Assembly (NCBI RefSeq): GCF_016124325.1
Contig: NZ_WGNY01000041.1
Span: 35,627-99,626 of the forward strand
DNA length: 64,000 nt
DNA from: Phenylobacterium sp.
Lineage (GTDB): Bacteria > Pseudomonadota > Alphaproteobacteria > Caulobacterales > Caulobacteraceae
Direction of reading: 5' to 3'
The notes under the pieces: model-generated
The model's input: the letters and a program-made list of their open reading frames with translations, nothing else
Told to the model about the DNA's origin: nothing
Database searches by the model: none
Program-made: the position numbers and the translations under genes
Shown here: piece by piece, positions 58,761 to 64,000 of the stretch
Position numbering within the stretch: position 1 is the stretch's first letter
Layout of the letters: the number at the start of each line of letters is the position of its first letter

Positions 58761-59684
58761 ATGTTGCGTTTCATAGGCCGGCGGTTGCTGGTGGCCATAC
58801 CGACCCTGTTCCTGGTGATCACCGTCGCCTTCTTCATGATGCGCGCGGCGCCGGGCAGTCCGTTCGACATGGACCGCAAGCTCTCGCCCGAGATCGAGGC
58901 CAACGTCCTGGCCAAGTACGGCATGAACAAGCCGCTGCCGGAACAGTACGTCGACTACCTGGCCGGCGTGGCCCGGGGCGACCTCGGCCCGTCGCTGAAG
59001 TACCGGGACAAGACGGTCCTCGACATCCTCCAGCAGAACTATCCGGTCTCGCTCCGGCTGGGCCTGTCGGCCATCGCCATCGCCTCCATCGTCGGCGTGA
59101 GTCTGGGGGTGATCGCGGCGCTGCGGCAGAACGGCCCGGCGGACAATCTCGTGATGGCCGTGGCGATCCTGGGCGTGTGCATTCCCACCTTCGTCACCGC
59201 GCCGCTGCTGGTGCTGGGGATCGCCTCCAAGCTGGGGTGGCTGCCGACGGCGGGTTGGAACAACGGAGCCCTGCCGAACCTCGTGCTGCCGGTCACCGTG
59301 CTGGCGCTGCCGCAGATCGCCATCATCTCCCGGCTGACCCGGGCGGGCATGATCGAGGTGCTGCACGCCAACTACATCCGCACGGCGCGCGCCAAGGGGC
59401 TGTCCGAGACCACGATCGTGCGCAAGCACGCCTTGCGCGCCGCGATCCTGCCGCTGGTCAGCTACCTGGGACCGGCCTGCGCGGGGCTGATCACGGGCTC
59501 GCTGGTGGTGGAGAAGATCTTCAACTTGCCGGGGCTCGGGAAGTTCTTCGTCGTATCGGCCCTCCAGCGCGATTACACGGTGGTGATGGGGATGGTGATC
59601 GTCTACGCGGCGCTGATCCTGCTGCTCAACCTGGTGGCCGACCTGCTGTACGCGGCCCTCGATCCGCGCGTGAGGCTGGCATGA
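58761..59684 (+). CDS. ABC transporter permease, DppB/OppB type
   Basis: The protein has 307 residues and is an inner-membrane permease. The N-terminal LRFIGRRLLVAIPTLFLVITVAFFMMRAAPGSPF, six spans and the EAA loop IRTARAKGLSETTIVRKHALRAAILP are diagnostic. It belongs to peptide/nickel transporters. The next gene is the partner permease with 4-base overlap. The ATG at 58761 gives standard length; the track start is too early. Confidence 0.93.
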   Translation: MLRFIGRRLLVAIPTLFLVITVAFFMMRAAPGSPFDMDRKLSPEIEANVLAKYGMNKPLPEQYVDYLAGVARGDLGPSLKYRDKTVLDILQQNYPVSLRLGLSAIAIASIVGVSLGVIAALRQNGPADNLVMAVAILGVCIPTFVTAPLLVLGIASKLGWLPTAGWNNGALPNLVLPVTVLALPQIAIISRLTRAGMIEVLHANYIRTARAKGLSETTIVRKHALRAAILPLVSYLGPACAGLITGSLVVEKIFNLPGLGKFFVVSALQRDYTVVMGMVIVYAALILLLNLVADLLYAALDPRVRLA

Positions 59685-60577
59685 GCGTCTTTGTCTCGGC
59701 CTCCGGCGACCGCGCCGACCTAGCCGCCATCCGCGGCCGCAGCCTGTGGGATGACGCGCGCCGGCGCCTGATGGCCAACCGCGCCGCGGTGGCCAGCATG
59801 ATCGTGCTGGGCCTGCTGGTGGCGCTGGCCGCCGTCGGGCCCTTCCTCACGCCCTTCCCCTACGATCAGGTCAACAAGCAGGACGTCTGGGTCCCGCCGC
59901 TGACCCACGGCCACCTCCTGGGCACGGACGCCCTCGGCCGCGATCTCCTGGCCCGGCTGCTCGTGGGCCTGCGGGTCTCACTGGCCATCGGGGCGGTGGC
60001 GACCTCGGTGTCGCTGGCGATCGGCGTCGCCTGGGGGGCCACGGCCGGCTACCTCGGCGGCGCGGTCGACGAGGTGATGATGCGCTTCGTCGACGTGCTC
60101 TACTCGCTGCCCTTCATCTTCTTCGTGATCCTGCTGATGGTCACCTTCGGGTCGAACATCGTGCTGATCTTCGTGGCCATCGGCGCGGTCGAATGGCTGA
60201 CCATGAGCCGGATCGTGCGCGGCCAGACGCTGACGCTGAAGAACAGGGAGTTCGTGGAGGCCGCCCGCGCGGCGGGCCTGGGGCGCACGGCCATCGTCGC
60301 CCGTCACATTGTGCCCAACCTGTTGGGGCCGGTGGTGGTCTATGTGACGCTGACCATTCCCGCGGTGATCCTGGCCGAGAGCTTTCTCAGCTTCCTGGGG
60401 CTCGGCGTTCAGCCGCCGATGGCTTCGCTGGGCACGCTAATCGCCGGCGGCGCTCAGGATATGGAGCTGGCGCCCTGGCTGCTCGTCTTCCCGTCGCTGG
60501 TGATGGTGGCGACGCTGATGTGCTTCAACTTCATCGGCGACGGCCTGCGCGACGCCATCGACCCCAAGGACCGGTAG
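59681..60577 (+). CDS. ABC transporter permease, DppC/OppC type
   Basis: The protein has 298 residues. It contains HLLGTDALGRDLLARLLVGLR, typical of OppC/DppC, and the EAA loop NREFVEAARAAGLGRTAIVARHIVPNLLGP; six spans. ATGA overlap with the DppB-like gene shows coupling. No ATPase (DppD/F) or substrate-binding gene is in the window on either side, so those subunits must be encoded elsewhere or the locus is reduced. Confidence 0.93.
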   Translation: MSVFVSASGDRADLAAIRGRSLWDDARRRLMANRAAVASMIVLGLLVALAAVGPFLTPFPYDQVNKQDVWVPPLTHGHLLGTDALGRDLLARLLVGLRVSLAIGAVATSVSLAIGVAWGATAGYLGGAVDEVMMRFVDVLYSLPFIFFVILLMVTFGSNIVLIFVAIGAVEWLTMSRIVRGQTLTLKNREFVEAARAAGLGRTAIVARHIVPNLLGPVVVYVTLTIPAVILAESFLSFLGLGVQPPMASLGTLIAGGAQDMELAPWLLVFPSLVMVATLMCFNFIGDGLRDAIDPKDR

Positions 60578-60580
60578 CGC

Positions 60581-61111
60581 CTACTCGACCCGCTTCACGC
60601 GCACGGCCCGCTGGTTCTCGATAATCATCAGGAAGCTGCCGAGCGACGCCTTGCGGACCCTGACCGCCATGCCGGGCTTGGGAGTCTTGAACAGCTCGTT
60701 GTGGTCGATCTGATCCCAGACGGCGCCATCCTCGAGCTTGAAGCGCCACTGGCCCGTCGCCAGCCGCCCGGCGCTCGCGAGCTTGCCGGAGACATTCTCG
60801 AGCTCCTCCTGGGTCTCGCCCTTCTCGAAGAGCGAGATCGAGGGAAGGCTGAAGCCGAAGGCCTGGCGGCGGACCTTCCGCGCCTGGTCGCGGTCGACGA
60901 CCACGATGTCGCCCTTGGTCTCGGCCTGGTCGAAGGCCGCGGCGGCCTTGTCGTAGCAGGCCAGCCGGGCCGAATCGTCGGTCAGCTTGCGGCAGTCGGA
61001 CAGGGCCTGGACGATGGCCGCGCGCTCCGGCGCGGCGGGCGCGGCGAGGGCGGGCGAGCCGGCCAGCGCGGCGGCCGCGGCCAGAATCATCGTGTCGCGC
61101 GGTGAGATCAT
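60581..61111 (-). CDS. Small exported protein of unknown function
   Basis: The protein has 176 residues: signal peptide MILAAAAALAGSPALAAPAA, then QALSDCRKLTDDSARLACYD, a two-Cys segment common in alphaproteobacterial periplasmic proteins. A beta-rich part follows (TGQWRFKLEDGAVWDQIDHN, MAVRVRKASLGSFLMIIENQ). Function unknown. ATG chosen at the signal peptide; convergent with the permease gene, 3 bases between stops. Confidence 0.75.
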   Translation of the reverse strand: MISPRDTMILAAAAALAGSPALAAPAAPERAAIVQALSDCRKLTDDSARLACYDKAAAAFDQAETKGDIVVVDRDQARKVRRQAFGFSLPSISLFEKGETQEELENVSGKLASAGRLATGQWRFKLEDGAVWDQIDHNELFKTPKPGMAVRVRKASLGSFLMIIENQRAVRVKRVE

Positions 61112-61452
61112 GATGCGGCCCCTCTGTTCGTCTCCGCTCCCATACGCGGCCGCTCTGTCTAGGCGCAATGGTGCGGCTGGATTGCGGCATGAACGTATCA
61201 ATCGCGACCGGCGTCCATTCGCTTCGTAGGGGACAGTTGACGAAACCTTGCCCGGTTTCGTGGGGGGTGCGGCAATCTGTGACCAGAATGCGACAGGTGG
61301 GCGCCCGAAACATTGCGGATCGCTAATGTTCGTTGACCAGCCGTCTCTGACACCCGTAACTCCGCCGTAACCGGAATCCATCGGGTTCCGGGACCGATCT
61401 CTTTTTGTGGGGAGCGGCCGCCCGAGGGCAGGACCGCTGGAGGATCAAGACC
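61112..61452. other. Divergent promoter region
   Basis: These 341 bases serve the small exported protein (leftward) and the third TonB receptor (rightward). They contain the ACGAAACC...GGTTTCGT inverted repeat; other elements were not resolved. Confidence 0.5.
61240..61261. promoter_or_regulatory. Inverted repeat ACGAAACC-N6-GGTTTCGT
   Basis: A perfect 8-bp inverted repeat with TTGCCC between. It overlaps a TTGACG hexamer at 61237-61242 that resembles a sigma-70-type -35 box. It could be a regulator-binding site for the TonB receptor or the small exported protein. Confidence 0.4.
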
Positions 61453-64000
61453 GTGAAATTCAAGTCCATGCGGGAACGCCTTCTGGCGTCTTCAATGATT
61501 TGCGGCGCAGCTCTCTTCGGGGTCTCGACCCAAGCGGCCGCGCAGGAGTCCGTGTCGGAAGTGGTCGTGACCGGCACGCGCATTCCGTCGCCGAACCTCG
61601 AGAGCGTCAGCCCCGTGACGGCCGTCAGCGCCCAAGAGCTGAAGGCTCAGGGCGTGACCCGCGTCGAAGACATGCTGAACACCCTGCCGCAGGCCTTCGC
61701 GGCGCAGGGCGCGGCGCTGTCGAACGGCTCGACGGGCACCGCGACGGTGAACCTCCGCGGCCTGGGCGCGACCCGGACCCTGGTGCTGATCGACGGCCGC
61801 CGCCTGATGCCCGGCACGCCGAACACCTCGGGCGGCGCGCTGGCCGCCGACATCAACTTCATCCCCTCGGCCCTGGTGCAGCGCGTTGACGTGCTGACGG
61901 GCGGCGCCTCGGCCGTGTACGGCGCCGACGCCGTGGCCGGCGTGGTGAACTTCATCCTGCAGAAGGATTTCGAAGGCGTCCGCGTCGACGCCCAGTACGG
62001 CATCTACCAGCACAACAACAACGACGACTTCGCCCAGGGCGTGGTCTCGGCCTCGGGCGCGGCCTCGGCCACGCCGCAGTTCTACCAGCTGCCGAAGCAC
62101 AACGTCCGTGACGGCGAGCAGACCGAAGTCACGCTGACGATCGGCGTCAACGCGCCGGACGGCAAGGGCAACGTGACCGCCTACGCCGGCTACCGCCACG
62201 TCGAGCCGATCCTGCAAGGCAACCGCGACTATTCGAGCTGCACCTTCTTCTCCGGCACGCCGGACTTCTCGCAGTTCGGCTGCGGCGGTTCGGGCACGGC
62301 CTTCCCGGTGCGCGTCGGCTCGCAGATCGTCGACACCAACGGCCCGGGCAACACCTTCCGCACCCGGACCGGCGCCGACGTCTACAACTACGGCCCGGCC
62401 AACTACTTCCAGCGTCCGGACGACCGCTACATCATGGGCGCCTTCGCGCACTATGAGATCGCGCCGTGGGCCGAAGCCTACGCCGACCTGATGTTCATGG
62501 ACGACACGTCCACCTACCAGATCGCGCCGGGCGGCATCTTCGCCGGCACCTGGTCGATCAACTGCGCCAACCCGTTCCTGTCGGATCAAGAGCGTGGCCT
62601 GATGCCGGTCGCGGCCGGTTCCGGCGGCGGCACCTGCCTCAGCAACCCCGGCACCGACGCCTCGCCGAACTACTTCCGCGGCACGGGCTCCCGCCGGAAC
62701 ATCGAAGGCGGCGGCCGTCAGGGCAAGACGGAGCACACCCAGTACCGCTACGTCGTGGGCCTGCGCGGCGACATCGCCGACAACTGGAACTACGACTTCT
62801 ACATGCAGTATGGCCGCGTGAAGTTCAGCCAGGTGCAGACGGCGTTCTTCCGGACCGCCGCCATCAACAACGCCCTGGACGTGGTGAGCGTCAACGGCGT
62901 GCCGACCTGCCGCTCGGTGGTCAACGGCTCCGACCCGGCCTGCGTGCCCTACAACCTGTTCCAGCTCGGCCAGGTGACCCAGGCCGCCCTCGACTACCTG
63001 CAGACCCCCAGCTATTCGACCGGCAACACCTATGAGCGGGTGGTCAACTTCTCGGTCGGCGGCGACCTGACCGACTACGGCATCAAGAGCCCGTGGGCCG
63101 AAGAAGGCGTCGGCGTTTCGTTCGGCGCGGAATACCGCCGCGAAGGCCTCGACTCGGCGGCCGACTACATCTCGGCTTCGGGCGGCCTGAACGGCGCGGG
63201 CGGCGCTTCGCCGCCGGTCAACGGCAGCTACGACGTCTACGAACTCTTCGGCGAAGCGCGCATCCCGCTGATCCAGGACGCGCCGTTCGCCAAGCGTCTG
63301 CAGATGGAGCTGGCCTACCGCTACTCCGACTACTCGACCGGCGTGACCACCGACACCTACAAGATCGCCGGCGACTGGCAGGTCATCGACGATCTGCGGT
63401 TCCGCGCCAGCTACCAGCGCGCGGTGCGTGCGCCGCACGTGCTGGAGCTGTTCAGCCCGCAGAACGTCGTCCTCGACGGCACGCAGGACCCCTGCGCCGG
63501 CCTGTCGGCGGGCGACCCGCTGGTCGCGGCCTGCGCCCAGGCGTTCAACCTGACCACGGCCCAGGTGCTGGCGATCGAAGCCAACCCCGCGCCGCAGTAC
63601 AACGGCCTGACCGGCGGTAACCCGAATCTGAACCCGGAAACCTCGGACACCATCTCGTTCGGCGTCGTCCTGACCCCGACCTTCCTGCCGGGCTTCAACT
63701 TCTCGGCCGACTACTTCAACATCAAGGTGAAGGACTACATCTCGGGCATCGGCGCCGACGTCATCATCAACCGGTGCCTTTCGACCCAGGATCCGTACTT
63801 CTGTAACCTGATCCACCGCGACGCCGACAACTCGCTGTGGCTGTCGAACGACGGCTACATCGTCGACACGACGCTGAACACCGGCGCCCTGCGCACGAAG
63901 GGCATCGACTTCAACGCGTCGTACCGGACCGACCTCGACATGATCGGGATCGAGAACGGCGGCGGGATCAACATCAGCTTCGTCGGCACCTGGCTCGACA
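61453..64000 (+). CDS. TonB-dependent receptor, 5' part (runs off window)
   Basis: Not in the ORF track because no stop falls in the window; 849 codons are open. GTG start after GGAGGA gives a leader ICGAALFGVSTQAAAQ, a TonB-box-like SEVVVTGTRIPSP, and a plug with NLRGLGATRTLVLIDGRR and GGASAVYGADAVAGVVNFIL. This is the CirA/BtuB-like oligomeric-ligand group common in Caulobacteraceae. Barrel segments YRYSDYSTGVTTDTYK and FRASYQRAVRAPHVLELFSP follow. Ligand is unknown; location ~900 bases from peptide-type permeases hints at peptide uptake. Confidence 0.92.
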   Translation, partial: MKFKSMRERLLASSMICGAALFGVSTQAAAQESVSEVVVTGTRIPSPNLESVSPVTAVSAQELKAQGVTRVEDMLNTLPQAFAAQGAALSNGSTGTATVNLRGLGATRTLVLIDGRRLMPGTPNTSGGALAADINFIPSALVQRVDVLTGGASAVYGADAVAGVVNFILQKDFEGVRVDAQYGIYQHNNNDDFAQGVVSASGAASATPQFYQLPKHNVRDGEQTEVTLTIGVNAPDGKGNVTAYAGYRHVEPILQGNRDYSSCTFFSGTPDFSQFGCGGSGTAFPVRVGSQIVDTNGPGNTFRTRTGADVYNYGPANYFQRPDDRYIMGAFAHYEIAPWAEAYADLMFMDDTSTYQIAPGGIFAGTWSINCANPFLSDQERGLMPVAAGSGGGTCLSNPGTDASPNYFRGTGSRRNIEGGGRQGKTEHTQYRYVVGLRGDIADNWNYDFYMQYGRVKFSQVQTAFFRTAAINNALDVVSVNGVPTCRSVVNGSDPACVPYNLFQLGQVTQAALDYLQTPSYSTGNTYERVVNFSVGGDLTDYGIKSPWAEEGVGVSFGAEYRREGLDSAADYISASGGLNGAGGASPPVNGSYDVYELFGEARIPLIQDAPFAKRLQMELAYRYSDYSTGVTTDTYKIAGDWQVIDDLRFRASYQRAVRAPHVLELFSPQNVVLDGTQDPCAGLSAGDPLVAACAQAFNLTTAQVLAIEANPAPQYNGLTGGNPNLNPETSDTISFGVVLTPTFLPGFNFSADYFNIKVKDYISGIGADVIINRCLSTQDPYFCNLIHRDADNSLWLSNDGYIVDTTLNTGALRTKGIDFNASYRTDLDMIGIENGGGINISFVGTWLD

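Overview
The window is high-GC alphaproteobacterial chromosome, most likely from Caulobacteraceae (Caulobacter or Phenylobacterium type). This is inferred from gene content and style: a 295-residue RpoH, three large TonB-dependent receptors, a GTTC-N7-GTTC LexA-type box, TTG/GTG starts overlapping upstream stop codons, a chorismate mutase-hisC-tyrC operon, and short palindromic repeats scattered between genes. No rRNA, tRNA, CRISPR array or complete IS/prophage was recognised.

Layout. 1-4.6 kb: end of purA, a receiver-like protein with a Glu in place of the phospho-acceptor Asp, a possible small protein, a structured RNA candidate with a terminator, and a winged-helix/TPR regulator preceded by three phased 7-bp direct repeats. 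4.7-15.1 kb: a flavoprotein, a lipoprotein-CDF metal efflux pair, a ClC chloride transporter, a nitrobindin-like protein, MarC, rpoH, a VOC protein and an MFS symporter. 15.4-18.3 kb: a two-gene NLR-like NTPase/TPR plus small putative effector module. The two proteins share a glycine-rich motif, at the N-terminus of one and the C-terminus of the other; this is the most exciting locus in the window. 18.4-23.7 kb: housekeeping genes (RluD-type synthase, hisI, lysE, phoD, DUF817) plus an orphan encapsulin-type ferritin lacking a cargo tag. 23.6-29.1 kb: an accessory stretch with a terminase-like DNA-binding protein, an overlapping cassette of unknown genes with an AT-richer segment, and an operon of a GT4-like protein with a pentapeptide-repeat/CarD fusion. 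29.3-39 kb: an SOS-box-preceded DinG-type helicase, a duplicated-domain secreted protein, a broken SRPBCC gene, a COQ4-like protein, an EF-hand protein, the aromatic/histidine operon and a degenerate histidine kinase with an intact receiver. 39.2-45 kb: two tandem TonB receptors, each with a terminator. 45.2-64 kb: queC-queE-queD, a response regulator, aroC, a hydrolase, a DnaJ-like protein, pdxH with an APH/AAA kinase, an acyl-CoA ligase, GNAT, an S41 peptidase, a hotdog/MBL/DUF442 operon, two oligopeptide-type permeases, a small secreted protein and a third TonB receptor running off the end.

How the genes fit together. Several neighbours are translationally coupled by 4-bp overlaps: lipoprotein/CDF, hisI/lysE, queC/queE, pdxH/APH-AAA, DUF442/MBL and the two permeases. 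The queuosine-precursor cluster supplies preQ0. The chorismate mutase-hisC-tyrC operon and aroC serve aromatic amino-acid synthesis. The NLR-like pair and the GT4/CarD-fusion pair look like accessory signalling or defence modules. Starts were moved from the ORF-track position wherever a Shine-Dalgarno sequence or gene overlap favoured another codon.
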